Assembly: GCF_003544815.1 (NCBI RefSeq)
Contig: NZ_CP032100.1
Location: 310,001-374,000 of the forward strand
Reading direction: 5' to 3'
Origin: Arcobacter suis CECT 7833
GTDB taxonomy: Bacteria; Campylobacterota; Campylobacteria; Campylobacterales; Arcobacteraceae
Length of the DNA: 64,000 nucleotides
Below the pieces are notes generated by a model, which worked only from the letters and a program-made list of their open reading frames with translations, did no database searches and had not been told where the DNA came from. Shown here piece after piece: positions 39,430 to 48,029 of this stretch (positions within the stretch are counted from its first letter, which is position 1; every line of letters begins with the position of its first letter). Made by a program: the position numbers and the translations under genes.

Positions 39430-40002
39430 ATGAAAAATAATATCTATTTTGAAACTATAAAATGTGATGATTTTGAGATCTTTAATTTAGATTTTCATAA
39501 TAAACGAGTTGCTAATACAATTGGTTTAAATATAAATTTACAAGAGTATATTTATCCATTAAGTGAAGAGTTGCTTCGATGTAAAGTTACTTATAATGAT
39601 TTTGAAGTTATAAATGTAGAATATTTTGTTTATAAAAAAAGAGAAATTAACTCTTTTAAATTGATATTTGATAATAAAATTTCATATTCAAAAAAATATT
39701 TAGATAGGGAAAATTTAGATAATTTATTTTTACAAAAAGAAGATTGTGATGAAATTATTATTGTAAAAAATGGTATTGTAACAGATACAAGTATTGCAAA
39801 TATAGCGATATTTTATGATGATGTTTGGATAACTTCTAAAAACTGTATATTAAAAGGAACAACAAGAGCTAGGCTTTTGGAAGAGAAGTTTTTAATAGAA
39901 AAAGATATTAGTATTGAAATGCTTCAAAAAGCTTCTAAAATCGCTTTAATGAATGCAATGATAGGTTTTGATATTAAAGAAAATTATTCATTTAAAGTAT
40001 AA
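39430..40002 (+). CDS. pabC: Class IV aminotransferase, probable aminodeoxychorismate lyase
   Basis: Releases p-aminobenzoate and pyruvate from aminodeoxychorismate. The chosen start gives 190 residues (MKNNIYFETIKCDDFE) with AAAGGAC upstream. An ORF start at 39394 lies inside pabB and lacks a ribosome-binding site. Fold-type IV features include NKRVANTIGLN near residue 25 and IVKNGIVTDTSIANIAIFY, and KGTTRARLLEE near the C-terminus. It is shorter than E. coli PabC (269). Its last 19 bases overlap the convergent protease gene. Confidence 0.8.
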   Translation: MKNNIYFETIKCDDFEIFNLDFHNKRVANTIGLNINLQEYIYPLSEELLRCKVTYNDFEVINVEYFVYKKREINSFKLIFDNKISYSKKYLDRENLDNLFLQKEDCDEIIIVKNGIVTDTSIANIAIFYDDVWITSKNCILKGTTRARLLEEKFLIEKDISIEMLQKASKIALMNAMIGFDIKENYSFKV

Positions 40003-40622
40003 ACTCTATTTAAAAGTTTTTCCCATTTATTATCTTTACCCCAATTTATATTTACATTTTGTGTGAATTTTTCATGAGAAAATCTATAAGAATCAATTTC
40101 ATTAAAAGCAAATTTTGGGATTAATTTTGTCCTTTTTGTAAGAGGAATAACTACAGAACTTAAATTATCTAAAACTAAAGAAGTTGATTCTTTTGTTTCT
40201 AAATATAATAAAATCATATGTGAAGTTTTTTCGCCTTTTATATCTACAACTGCAAAATATAATTTTTCTTTAGGAATACCTAATTCTAATAATGTAAAGT
40301 ATTTAGCAATAACATAATCTTCACAATCTCCATGTCCTTGAAGTAAAAATTCTTTTGGTGTTGCCCAATAATCAAGTGAAGCTTGAGTTGATATATCATG
40401 TGCTGGAAGTATTTTATTTATAAAAGAGTTTACATGTGATAATTTTTTAAGAAGCTCATAATCTTTTATTTGTATTTTTAACTCTTTATATTTATTTAAT
40501 CGATTTTCAATAAATGATTTTTTATTTGAGTTAGTTATATATTTAAGATCTTTTTCATTTAATTTAAATTCATAAGCAAGAGCATAATTGATAAGGAAAA
40601 TAAGGAAAATAAGTTGTTTCAT
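39984..40622 (-). CDS. Periplasmic transglutaminase-like cysteine protease (LapG/BTLCP family)
   Basis: 212 residues with a signal peptide (about 1-16, IFLIFLINYALA). The catalytic triad of the bacterial transglutaminase-like cysteine proteinase family is visible: Cys100 in GHGDCEDYVIAKY, His135 in EKTSHMILL and Asp152 in LVLDNLSS. LapG proteases cut surface adhesins such as LapA when c-di-GMP is low and are held by LapD. Neither a LapD-like nor an adhesin gene is in this window, so the target is unknown. Calcium-site residues were not assessed. Confidence 0.8.
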   Translation of the reverse strand: MKQLIFLIFLINYALAYEFKLNEKDLKYITNSNKKSFIENRLNKYKELKIQIKDYELLKKLSHVNSFINKILPAHDISTQASLDYWATPKEFLLQGHGDCEDYVIAKYFTLLELGIPKEKLYFAVVDIKGEKTSHMILLYLETKESTSLVLDNLSSVVIPLTKRTKLIPKFAFNEIDSYRFSHEKFTQNVNINWGKDNKWEKLLNRVYTLNE

Positions 40623-40662
40623 GAGTTATAATAACATTAAATTTTTGAAATAGGTATTAATT

Positions 40663-41097
40663 ATGGTTAAAGATATTATAGAAGACAATGGGTATAAAAG
40701 TTTAGTTGAAAAACAAATAAAAGAGAATGTACTTTTTTTATTAGAAAAAAATAAAGAGTTTTCAATCACCGCAAATATTGAACCTATTAGTTTCACACCA
40801 GAACTACCAAAAGTTATAAAAGATCAAATGCACAAATTTTCTTTATTTATTTTGAGTAACTATACATATACAACAGTTCAAGTTGACGATAATTATATTA
40901 GTTTTGAAGCAGGATTTGGAAATGAAAATTTTGGAAGTGTGGTTAAAATTCCACTTTATGCGATTTTCCAGATTATTATTGATGAATCAATTTTATATAT
41001 AAATTCAGTTGCAACTGTAGAAAAATTTAATAAAGATTTGAAAAAGAATTCATTTAATATTTTTAAAAATAATCCAAATAATAAAAAATTTAACTAA
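40663..41097 (+). CDS. Small protein with SspB-like fold (candidate ClpXP adaptor)
   Basis: 144 residues, not assigned to a named family with certainty. The layout is an N-terminal helix (about 14-33, VEKQIKENVLFLLEKNKEF), then beta segments ending in YISFEAGFGNENFGSVVKIPLYAIFQIII (about 82-110). This resembles SspB (F-x-A-x-F-G-G ... V-x-V-P-L-x-A-I-x-x-I). SspB delivers ssrA-tagged peptides to ClpXP in Proteobacteria. The tail (about 120-144) is Lys/Asn-rich and could carry a ClpX-binding element, but the usual terminal motif is not obvious. It is transcribed with azlC 14 bases downstream. Confidence 0.5.
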   Translation: MVKDIIEDNGYKSLVEKQIKENVLFLLEKNKEFSITANIEPISFTPELPKVIKDQMHKFSLFILSNYTYTTVQVDDNYISFEAGFGNENFGSVVKIPLYAIFQIIIDESILYINSVATVEKFNKDLKKNSFNIFKNNPNNKKFN

Positions 41098-41111
41098 ATA
41101 GCAACATCAAA

Positions 41112-41798
41112 TTGAAGTATAAAAATGAACTAAAAAAAGCATTTCAGATTTCTATCCCCATTATGATGGGATATTTAGTTTTAGGTTTTGCTTTTGGTTT
41201 ATTGTTGGTATCTTTTGATTACTCTTGGTATATAGCTCCGATTATGTCTTTTTTTATTTACACAGGAGCATTACAATTTCTTGCAATAAACTTTTTTAAT
41301 ATAAAAGTAGGTTTTGTTGATATTGCAATAGCTTCATTATTTGTAAACATTAGACAATCTTTTTATGGATTATCCCTTTTAAAAAGATTTAAAGATACTG
41401 GAAAGTTAAAAGCATATTTAATTTTTGCCTTATCAGATGAAACATATGCTTTATTAACTTCCATCCAAGATGATGAAAGTTTGAATAAAAAATGGTATTA
41501 CTTTTTTTTACTTTTTCTTAGCCAATTGTATTGGCTTATTGGTTCAACTTTAGGCGCAATAATTGGCATTAACATAAAATTTAATACACAAGGTTTGGAA
41601 TTTTCATTAACAGCACTTTTTGTTGTACTTTGTATAGAACAATACAAAAATTTACAAAATGTTATACCTTTTATAATAGCACTAGTTTCATCTATTTCTA
41701 CACTTGTTTTTATTCCAAGTGATAAAATGTTAATTGTTTCAATAATTTTATCTTTAGTATTAATGTTTACTTTCAAAAAAAGAATTGAAAATGAATAA
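41112..41798 (+). CDS. azlC: AzlC family branched-chain amino acid exporter subunit
   Basis: 228 residues with about 6 hydrophobic segments. AzlC and AzlD form an exporter of branched-chain amino acids and analogues. AFQISIPIMMGYLVLGFAFG and SFFIYTGALQFLAINFF are typical family blocks, and FVNIRQSFYGLSLLKRF holds the conserved N-x-R motif. The start is TTG; no in-frame ATG gives a better alignment. It overlaps azlD by 8 bases. Confidence 0.9.
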   Translation: MKYKNELKKAFQISIPIMMGYLVLGFAFGLLLVSFDYSWYIAPIMSFFIYTGALQFLAINFFNIKVGFVDIAIASLFVNIRQSFYGLSLLKRFKDTGKLKAYLIFALSDETYALLTSIQDDESLNKKWYYFFLLFLSQLYWLIGSTLGAIIGINIKFNTQGLEFSLTALFVVLCIEQYKNLQNVIPFIIALVSSISTLVFIPSDKMLIVSIILSLVLMFTFKKRIENE

Positions 41799-42111
41799 TA
41801 ATGAAATATTTATAGCAATTCTAATTATGTCAATAATTAGCTATTTTATAAGAGCTCTTCCTTTTTTATTTTTTAGAAATAAAGAATTACCTTCATGTTT
41901 CTTATTTATAGGAAAATATTTTCCCTCAGTTGTTATAACAATATTAATAATTTATACTTTAAAAGATGTAAACTTTTTATTAGTGCCTTATGGATTAAAA
42001 GAGATTTGTAGTATTGTTTTTACAGGAATATTGCATTTAATTTTCAAAAATTATTTGATCTCTATATTTTTTGGGACGATTTTATATATGGGATTAGTGC
42101 AGTTAGTATAA
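41791..42111 (+). CDS. azlD: AzlD family branched-chain amino acid exporter subunit
   Basis: 106 residues from the ATG at 41791, with 3-4 hydrophobic segments. ISYFIRALPFLFF matches the AzlD N-terminal signature, and GKYFPSVVITILIIY comes next. A TTG two codons earlier is also in frame. It is the small partner of AzlC; its stop lies in a palindrome shared with fabH. Confidence 0.88.
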   Translation: MNNNEIFIAILIMSIISYFIRALPFLFFRNKELPSCFLFIGKYFPSVVITILIIYTLKDVNFLLVPYGLKEICSIVFTGILHLIFKNYLISIFFGTILYMGLVQLV

Positions 42112-42143
42112 AATAATATAGGTTAAATTAACCTATATTATTT
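42111..42143. terminator. Bidirectional terminator between azlD and fabH
   Basis: An A+T-rich palindrome of about 15 base pairs (42111-42125 with 42129-42143) has a run of T on the plus strand. It includes the last base of azlD and the fabH stop codon (42138-42140). Confidence 0.75.
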
Positions 42144-43136
42144 TTTTGGTGCGAATTTAAATAGAGCAGAACCCCAAGTTAATCCACCACCGAAGGCATC
42201 AAAAAGTATAGTATCACCTGCTTTTATCTTACCTTCTTCAAAGGCATAGTTCATAGCCATAGGAATAGATGCAGCTGATGTATTACCATATTTATCTACA
42301 GTAACAACTGTTTGCTCATCACTGAATCCTAAAGCTTCACCTACAGCTTTTATAATTCTAAGGTTTGCTTGATGAGGAATAAAGTGAGTTATTTCCTCAT
42401 TTGAAAGATTATGTTTTTGCATCATTACTTGAACATCTGATGTTAATGTTTTAACAGCAAGTTTGAAAGTTTCGTTTCCTTTCATTTTTATGCATGCCAT
42501 TTTGTTTTCTAAAACTTCTTTTGAGCAAGGATGTTTACTCCCCCCTCCAGCCGTTTTAATTAAATCTTCATAATTACCATCACTTGAACAATTCACATCT
42601 ATAATTGATTCTTCTTTATTTGATGTAGCTGAAATGATTGCAGCACCTGCACCATCTCCAAAAATAAAACAAGTTCCTCTATCTGTATAATCAAGAATAG
42701 AAGAATAAGTTTCTGCACCAATAATTAGTACATTTTTTTTCATTCCTGATTCTATGAATGCTTTTGCTATTGAAACAGCATATACAAATCCAGTACATGC
42801 AGCACTAATATCAAATGCCATAACAGGAGGAAGTCCTACTTTTGACGCTATTAAACACGCTGTTGATGGCATACATAAATAATCAGGAGTAACAGTAGCA
42901 CAAATTACTAAATCAATTTCTTCTTTAGATATTCCTGCTCTATCAATTGCAACTTGAGCTGCACGTGCACCTAAATCAGATGAAGCTTCATCAACTTCAG
43001 ATATTCTTCGCTCTTTAATACCAGTTCTTTTTGTAATCCACTCATCACTTGTATCAATGATTTTCTCAAAATCTGCATTCGTCATAATCTTAGGAGGAAT
43101 ATAAGCTCCAATAGATCTAAAAGCTGCATATGTCAT
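42138..43136 (-). CDS. fabH: Beta-ketoacyl-ACP synthase III
   Basis: Starts fatty acid synthesis by condensing acetyl-CoA with malonyl-ACP. The 332 residues contain the triad: Cys114 (DISAACTGFVYA), His in FIPHQANLRI (about 255) and Asn in YGNTSAAS (about 285). GGGLTWGSALF near the end is family-typical. It lies 31 bases after plsX, last in the DUF177-rpmF-plsX-fabH run. Confidence 0.97.
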   Translation of the reverse strand: MTYAAFRSIGAYIPPKIMTNADFEKIIDTSDEWITKRTGIKERRISEVDEASSDLGARAAQVAIDRAGISKEEIDLVICATVTPDYLCMPSTACLIASKVGLPPVMAFDISAACTGFVYAVSIAKAFIESGMKKNVLIIGAETYSSILDYTDRGTCFIFGDGAGAAIISATSNKEESIIDVNCSSDGNYEDLIKTAGGGSKHPCSKEVLENKMACIKMKGNETFKLAVKTLTSDVQVMMQKHNLSNEEITHFIPHQANLRIIKAVGEALGFSDEQTVVTVDKYGNTSAASIPMAMNYAFEEGKIKAGDTILFDAFGGGLTWGSALFKFAPKK

Positions 43137-43167
43137 TTACATATCCTTAAATTAAATACCGTAATAA

Positions 43168-44172
43168 TTAAATTTCTTGATTATTACTATATTTTGCTAA
43201 TCTTTGTTCAATAATACTATCTAAATTTGAACTTGCTGCATTTATTGCCTGAAATATGGCATTTTGAATTGCTTTTGGATTTGATTTTCCATGGGCAATA
43301 ATCACGGGAGCTTTTACACCTAATAGTGGAGCTCCTCCATATTCAGCATAATCAACTCTTACTTTTAAGTTTTTGAAAACTTTTCTCATAAGAACTGCAC
43401 CAGCTATTGAAATTAATGATCTTTTCAAATTCTTCTTAATAATTTTTCCGATTGTATCTGCAACACCTTCGGCAGTTTTAAGTAAAATATTACCAACAAA
43501 ACCATCGCAAACAACAACATCAACTGTTCCTTTGAATATATCACTACCTTCAACATTTCCTGCGAAATTGGGAATTTTTGATATTAATTTGTAAGCTTCT
43601 TTTGTTACTTCATTACCTTTACTATCTTCTTCACCATTACTTAATAAGCCAACAATTGGTTCATCAAGTCGAAGAACATATTGAGCATAAACTTGACCCA
43701 TAACCGCAAACTCAAATAAGTTTTTAGCATCACTATCAACATTTGCTCCAACATCTAATACTAAGGTATTTTGATTTTCACTTGTAGGCATTAAAGTTGC
43801 AATTGCAGGTCTATTTACGCCTTTTATTCTTCCAATTCTTAATGTTGCTAATGACATTGAAGCACCAGAATGTCCAGCTGAAACTACAGCATCAGCATTT
43901 CCTTCACGAACAAGTTCAATAGCTTTATAAATTGTTGATTCTTTTCTTTTAAGTGCATCTGTAGCAGAATCGCTCATACTAATTACATCATCTGTATCTA
44001 ATATTTCAATTCTTGATAAAAAAATTTGTGGAATAAGAGGTAAAAGTTCATCTTTTTTACCAACTGCGATAGCAGTAAAGTTATTATTTTTTTTAAGTGC
44101 GGCAACTAAGCCTTCTATTATAGGCTCAGGACCGAAGTCCCCACCCATAGCATCTATTGCAATTTTTAGCAT
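43168..44172 (-). CDS. plsX: Phosphate acyltransferase PlsX
   Basis: Makes acyl-phosphate from acyl-ACP for phospholipid synthesis. The 334 residues start [19 protein letters not shown] and contain [19 protein letters not shown] and [38 protein letters not shown] lies near the C-terminus. Its ATG overlaps the rpmF stop (TAATG), so the two are translationally coupled. Confidence 0.97.
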   Translation of the reverse strand: MLKIAIDAMGGDFGPEPIIEGLVAALKKNNNFTAIAVGKKDELLPLIPQIFLSRIEILDTDDVISMSDSATDALKRKESTIYKAIELVREGNADAVVSAGHSGASMSLATLRIGRIKGVNRPAIATLMPTSENQNTLVLDVGANVDSDAKNLFEFAVMGQVYAQYVLRLDEPIVGLLSNGEEDSKGNEVTKEAYKLISKIPNFAGNVEGSDIFKGTVDVVVCDGFVGNILLKTAEGVADTIGKIIKKNLKRSLISIAGAVLMRKVFKNLKVRVDYAEYGGAPLLGVKAPVIIAHGKSNPKAIQNAIFQAINAASSNLDSIIEQRLAKYSNNQEI

Positions 44173-44324
44173 TAGTTTTTATATTCACCAGTAGTTGGAT
44201 TAACCATATGAGGCATTTTCCAAGTTCCATCACTATCTTTAACAGGTTTTTTTAATGTTATTTTGTAGTGAGTTCTTCTTTTTGCTGATCTAGTATGAGA
44301 TACTCTTCTCTTAGGTACTGCCAT
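44172..44324 (-). CDS. rpmF: 50S ribosomal protein L32 (cysteine-free form)
   Basis: A 50-residue large-subunit protein. It starts [20 protein letters not shown], the standard L32 N-terminus, and ends [11 protein letters not shown]. The zinc-binding cysteines found in many L32 proteins are absent. GGAGAATT precedes the ATG, and the stop overlaps the plsX start. Position between DUF177 and plsX is the widely conserved arrangement. Confidence 0.95.
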   Translation of the reverse strand: MAVPKRRVSHTRSAKRRTHYKITLKKPVKDSDGTWKMPHMVNPTTGEYKN

Positions 44325-44335
44325 TTTAATTCTCC

Positions 44336-44713
44336 TTAAAATTCTTTTTCAAAATTATCACCAAGTTGTACGCATTCGTTACACATGTGATAGTCGCTTT
44401 TGATACTATTTAATTCGCTTTCGATAATTTCATCAAAATCAATTAAACTGTTTTCAACTTCTATTACTAAATATTCACTTTCATCACTTTTGTAAACACC
44501 ATCACTTAATAGCAAATGAAGTTCTTCATCAACTTCAATTTCTTCAGTTATGCCACATCTACAACAATCGATGTCAGTACTACCTTTGAGTACTGCGTCA
44601 ATCTTTACTAATGATTGCGATATTTTACAAAAAGTACCTTCAATTTTAACTGAATTGTGAACAATTTCCAATTCTTTGCTTAATTGTGGTACTTTTCTAA
44701 ATTCTATTTTCAT
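44336..44713 (-). CDS. DUF177 (YceD-like) protein with CxxC pairs
   Basis: 125 residues of the YceD/DUF177 family, almost always located just ahead of rpmF and implicated in 23S rRNA or ribosome biogenesis. The core segment [17 protein letters not shown] and the acidic [13 protein letters not shown] are family-typical. CCRCG and CNEC form two Cys pairs, a likely zinc site. It is separated from rpmF by 11 bases. Confidence 0.85.
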   Translation of the reverse strand: MKIEFRKVPQLSKELEIVHNSVKIEGTFCKISQSLVKIDAVLKGSTDIDCCRCGITEEIEVDEELHLLLSDGVYKSDESEYLVIEVENSLIDFDEIIESELNSIKSDYHMCNECVQLGDNFEKEF

Positions 44714-44739
44714 TATAAATTGTATTAATTAACTATAAA

Positions 44740-45153
44740 TTAACAAATTTCTTTTTGAGCAAAGAAAAAATTAATTTCATTTGCTGCATTTTCTAATGAA
44801 TCAGAACCATGAACTGCATTTGCGTCAATTGATTCTGCAAAATCTGCTCTGATTGTTCCAGCTGCTGCTTCTTTAGGATTAGTTGCACCCATTAATTCTC
44901 TATTAATTGCCATTGCGTTAACACCTTCTAAAACTGTAACTACAACTGGTCCTGAGATCATAAATTCAACTAAATCTTTAAAGAAAGGTCTTGCTGCATG
45001 AACTGCATAAAAAGCTTCAGCATCAGCTTGGCTTAATTGCATTTTTCTTGTTGCTGCAATTCTTAATCCAGCTGTTTCAAATCTGTCTAAGATTTTCCCA
45101 ACTACATTTTTTGCTACAGCGTCTGGTTTAATGATTGATAATGTTTGTTCCAT
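44740..45153 (-). CDS. ndk: Nucleoside diphosphate kinase
   Basis: Balances NTP pools by a phosphohistidine ping-pong mechanism. The 137 residues contain [38 protein letters not shown], and the active-site histidine in [12 protein letters not shown]. Its G+C content and codon use are biased as for a highly expressed gene. It lies between ferredoxin and DUF177 on the minus strand, with a terminator between it and ferredoxin. Confidence 0.97.
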   Translation of the reverse strand: MEQTLSIIKPDAVAKNVVGKILDRFETAGLRIAATRKMQLSQADAEAFYAVHAARPFFKDLVEFMISGPVVVTVLEGVNAMAINRELMGATNPKEAAAGTIRADFAESIDANAVHGSDSLENAANEINFFFAQKEIC

Positions 45154-45201
45154 TACTTGTATTCCTCGATTTTTTTAAAGTCGCGGATTATACCTAAAAA
45201 T

Positions 45202-45240
45202 AAAAAAAAAGGCAAGTAGTTAAAACTACTCACCTTTTTT
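45202..45240 (-). terminator. Terminator of the ferredoxin gene
   Basis: A stem of six base pairs (AGTAGT/ACTACT), a 2-base internal mismatch, GG/CC, then an A-run and T-run extension. It lies about 20 bases past the ferredoxin stop on the minus strand, with a T-tract on that strand. Confidence 0.7.
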
Positions 45241-45260
45241 TATTTAAATAATGGTTAAAA

Positions 45261-45536
45261 TTAATCTTCAACTACAGGAGTACCAGCAGTTCCTCTGTCT
45301 TCTTTTTCAATTGAACCAGAACCAGCTTCATCCCATACAATACATCCTTCAGTTGGACATGCATCAGCACATGCAGGAGCATCATTATGTCCTACGCATT
45401 CAACACATTTGTCAGCGTATACATAATATGTATCTGCTCCTGTTGGATTCTCATCATTATCAACGATTGCTTCTACTGGACACTCATCTAAACAAGCATC
45501 ACAACTAATACAGATATCAGTAATTTTTACTGCCAT
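45261..45536 (-). CDS. 2[4Fe-4S] ferredoxin
   Basis: A 91-residue electron carrier. The first cluster motif is CISCDACLDECP. The second is CVECVGHNDAPACADACP, with eight residues between its second and third cysteines, which resembles the Allochromatium-type insertion. The acidic tail (about 65-91) is longer than in clostridial ferredoxins. Likely partners are pyruvate or 2-oxoglutarate:ferredoxin oxidoreductases, which are not in this window. GGAGA precedes the ATG. It is divergent from ahpC, sharing a 264-base upstream region. Confidence 0.93.
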   Translation of the reverse strand: MAVKITDICISCDACLDECPVEAIVDNDENPTGADTYYVYADKCVECVGHNDAPACADACPTEGCIVWDEAGSGSIEKEDRGTAGTPVVED

Positions 45537-45680
45537 AGTATATCTCCTAATTAAAATTTAGAAAACTTTATCACAGTAAATATAAAATTATCTTTAAAAT
45601 ATTTAGATTATCATTCTTAAAATGCCCTATATTAAATGAATGAAGAATCATTTATATCATTAATGTATTATAAGATAAAA

Positions 45681-45696
45681 ATTATCAAATGATAAT
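45681..45696. promoter_or_regulatory. Perfect palindrome upstream of ahpC, possible Fur/PerR-type operator
   Basis: ATTATCA-AA-TGATAAT is a perfect 7-2-7 inverted repeat in the 264-base ferredoxin/ahpC spacer, 105 bases before the ahpC ATG. The form resembles Fur/PerR boxes, but no match to a verified box was tested. Confidence 0.45.
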
Positions 45697-45722
45697 ATTT
45701 TTTACAAATTTAGAAATTTAAG

Positions 45723-45761
45723 GAAACTCACAGTTTCTTTTATAAAATATTGTTATATAAT
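45723..45761 (+). promoter_or_regulatory. ahpC promoter with adjacent inverted repeat
   Basis: TATAAT at 45756-45761 is the likely -10, 39 bases before the ahpC ATG. GAAACT-CAC-AGTTTC (45723-45737) is a perfect 6-3-6 inverted repeat where the -35 contact would be, so a bound repressor could block polymerase. AAAAAAGGA at about 45785-45791 is the ribosome-binding site. Confidence 0.5.
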
Positions 45762-45800
45762 TTCAATACAAAATTTATTATTAAAAAAAGGAATTAAAAT

Positions 45801-46397
45801 ATGTTAGTAACTAAAAAAGCTCCAGATTTTACAGCAAAAGCTGTACTTGCAGATGGTCAAATTGTAGAAAATTTTAACTTATATGAAAACATTGGTGAAA
45901 AAGGTGCAGTATTATTCTTTTACCCACTAGACTTTACGTTTGTTTGTCCATCTGAAATTATTGCTTTCTCAAAAAGAATTGAAGATTTTACTTCAAGAGG
46001 AATTTCTGTAATTGGTTGTTCAGTTGATTCTCAATTTTCTCACTTTGCATGGAGAGAAACACCAGTTGAGCAAGGTGGAATTGGAAGAGTTAAATTTCCA
46101 TTAGTAGCTGACCTTTCAAAATCAATCTCAAGAGACTATGATGTATTATTTGGTGAATCAGTTGCATTAAGAGGATCATTTTTAATTGATGCTGATGGAA
46201 CTGTAAGACATGCTGTAATTAATGACTTACCATTAGGAAGAAATATTGATGAAATGATTAGAATGGTAGATGCAATGTTATTTACAAATGAGCATGGTGA
46301 AGTTTGTCCTGCTGGATGGGCAAAAGGTGACGAAGGTATGAAAGCTAACACTGCTGGTGTTGCTGAATATTTAGCAAAAAATGAAGGAAAATTATAA
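45801..46397 (+). CDS. ahpC: Alkyl hydroperoxide reductase / 2-Cys peroxiredoxin
   Basis: Reduces peroxides in the cytoplasm. The 198 residues have peroxidatic Cys49 (PLDFTFVCPSEI) and resolving cysteine in GEVCPAGWAKG (about 170), typical 2-Cys arrangement. No ahpF is nearby, as in Campylobacterota where thioredoxin serves. G+C and codon use suggest high expression. The two upstream palindromes suggest oxidative- or metal-responsive control. Confidence 0.96.
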   Translation: MLVTKKAPDFTAKAVLADGQIVENFNLYENIGEKGAVLFFYPLDFTFVCPSEIIAFSKRIEDFTSRGISVIGCSVDSQFSHFAWRETPVEQGGIGRVKFPLVADLSKSISRDYDVLFGESVALRGSFLIDADGTVRHAVINDLPLGRNIDEMIRMVDAMLFTNEHGEVCPAGWAKGDEGMKANTAGVAEYLAKNEGKL

Positions 46398-46417
46398 TAT
46401 TTAACTATATTATATGA

Positions 46418-46454
46418 AAAAAAAGGTATCAAATTTTTTTTGATACCTTTTTTT
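46418..46454 (+). terminator. Intrinsic terminator of ahpC
   Basis: A 16-base-pair stem (46418-46433 with 46439-46454, loop of five T) with GGTATCA/TGATACC core, followed by further T residues. Confidence 0.88.
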
Positions 46455-46470
46455 ATGTAAAGCTGTTTTA

Positions 46471-46499
46471 TTGACAATTTTTCAAATAAACACTACAAT
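46471..46499 (+). promoter_or_regulatory. Near-consensus sigma-70 promoter of rho
   Basis: TTGACA (46471-46476), 17-base spacer, TACAAT (46494-46499). This is the only promoter in the window with a perfect -35 box at ideal spacing. It gives a leader of about 75 bases that contains ACTACA at 46521, 46532 and 46541. Confidence 0.7.
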
Positions 46500-46580
46500 G
46501 ATGCCAATACTTTAACAAAAACTACAAATAAACTACAAAAACTACATAAACATATGTAAAATCAAAGGTAAAAAACACTC

Positions 46581-47909
46581 ATGGAAGAGTCTATAGAAGA
46601 AACAAAAACAAAAACCCCAACTTCGAAAAAAGCAAGAACACATATCCCTGTTGAAGGTTATAAGATTGAACAATTAAGGGAATTTCCTTTAGAAGAACTT
46701 ATAAATATTGCAAATGAGCTTGAAGTTGAAAATCCACAAGAGTTAAAACGACAAGATTTAATGTTCACAATTTTAAGATCACAAATTGATGCTGGTGGAT
46801 TTATTTTATTTACTGGTATTTTAGAGATTAAAGAGGGTGGATTTGGTTTTTTAAGAGCAATTGATGGGAATTTTTCTGATACTTCTAATGACTCTTATGT
46901 AAGTGCTACTCAAATTAGAAAATTTGCACTTAGAACTGGAGACATCGTCTCAGGGCAAGTTAGACCTCCTAATAAAGAGAGTGAAAAATACAACGCTTTA
47001 TTAAAAATTGAAGCAATAAACTACTTACCCGTAAAAGAGTCTAAAAATAGACCTTTATTTGATAACTTAACTCCACTTTACTCAACAAAAAGATTTAACT
47101 TTGAATATGAATCAACAAGAATGACAGGAAGAATGCTTGACTTATTTGCTCCAATGGGTAAAGGTCAAAGAGGTCTTATTGTTGCACCTCCAAAAACTGG
47201 TAAAACTGAACTTTTAAAAGAATTAGCACATGCAATCAGTAGAAATCATCCTGAAGTTACATTAATGGTTTTATTAATTGATGAAAGACCAGAAGAAGTA
47301 ACAGATATGCAAAGAAGTGTAAGGGGTGAAGTTTATAGTTCAACTTTTGATTTACCTGCTCATAACCATGTAAGAGTTGCAGAAATTGTTATTGAAAAAG
47401 CAAAAAGACTTGTAGAGATGAAAAAAGATGTAGTTATTTTACTTGATTCTATTACTAGACTTGCACGTGCTTATAATACGGTAACACCATCATCTGGAAA
47501 AGTTCTTTCAGGTGGAGTTGATGCAAATGCTTTACATAAACCAAAAAGATTTTTCGGAGCTGCTAGAAATATTGAAGAGGGTGGAAGTTTAACTATTATT
47601 TCAACTGCACTTATTGAAACTGGTTCAAAAATGGATGAAGTTATTTTTGAAGAGTTCAAAGGAACTGGAAATAGTGAAGTTGTACTTTCAAGAAATGCAG
47701 CAAATAAAAGAGTTTACCCAGCTCTTGATATTACAAAATCTGGAACTAGAAAAGAAGAATTACTTCTTACTCCTGATGTTCTACAAAAAACTTGGATTTT
47801 AAGAAATGCAATTTCTCAAATGGATGAAGTTGAAGCTCTTAAATTCTTATACTCAAAAATGCAAAAAACTAAAAACAACGAAGACTTTTTTAACTCAATG
47901 AATGAATAG
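46581..47909 (+). CDS. rho: Transcription termination factor Rho
   Basis: Hexameric RNA helicase that ends transcription of untranslated RNA. The 442 residues have a short Lys/Thr-rich N-terminus (1-20), a Rho_N helical domain (about 30-70), the RNA-binding cold-shock domain (about 72-145, [14 protein letters not shown]), the Walker [15 protein letters not shown] and Walker [19 protein letters not shown]-loop/R-loop segments follow ([19 protein letters not shown]). It ends in a hairpin before metN. Confidence 0.97.
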   Translation: MEESIEETKTKTPTSKKARTHIPVEGYKIEQLREFPLEELINIANELEVENPQELKRQDLMFTILRSQIDAGGFILFTGILEIKEGGFGFLRAIDGNFSDTSNDSYVSATQIRKFALRTGDIVSGQVRPPNKESEKYNALLKIEAINYLPVKESKNRPLFDNLTPLYSTKRFNFEYESTRMTGRMLDLFAPMGKGQRGLIVAPPKTGKTELLKELAHAISRNHPEVTLMVLLIDERPEEVTDMQRSVRGEVYSSTFDLPAHNHVRVAEIVIEKAKRLVEMKKDVVILLDSITRLARAYNTVTPSSGKVLSGGVDANALHKPKRFFGAARNIEEGGSLTIISTALIETGSKMDEVIFEEFKGTGNSEVVLSRNAANKRVYPALDITKSGTRKEELLLTPDVLQKTWILRNAISQMDEVEALKFLYSKMQKTKNNEDFFNSMNE

Positions 47910-47911
47910 AC

Positions 47912-47940
47912 GAAGTGCATATAGCACTTCTTTATTTTAT
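47912..47940 (+). terminator. Intrinsic terminator of rho
   Basis: A 7-base-pair stem GAAGTGC/GCACTTC (47912-47918 with 47924-47930) is followed by TTTATTTTAT, starting 2 bases after the rho stop. Confidence 0.8.
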
Positions 47941-48029
47941 TAATTATACTAACTTACTTAAAAATTACATTTTTAACTCATATCTTATTCCTTTTTCTAT
48001 ATTATTGCGTCTCTTATAAGGATAAAAAA

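Noticed and set aside
45251-45508. 85-codon plus-strand ORF opposite ferredoxin
   Set aside because: Antisense to a clear 2[4Fe-4S] ferredoxin; the product is Gln/Leu/His-rich, a shadow pattern.
47910-48029. SAM riboswitch upstream of metN
   Set aside because: The 120-base spacer shows the rho terminator and A+T-rich DNA but none of the conserved S-box stems.
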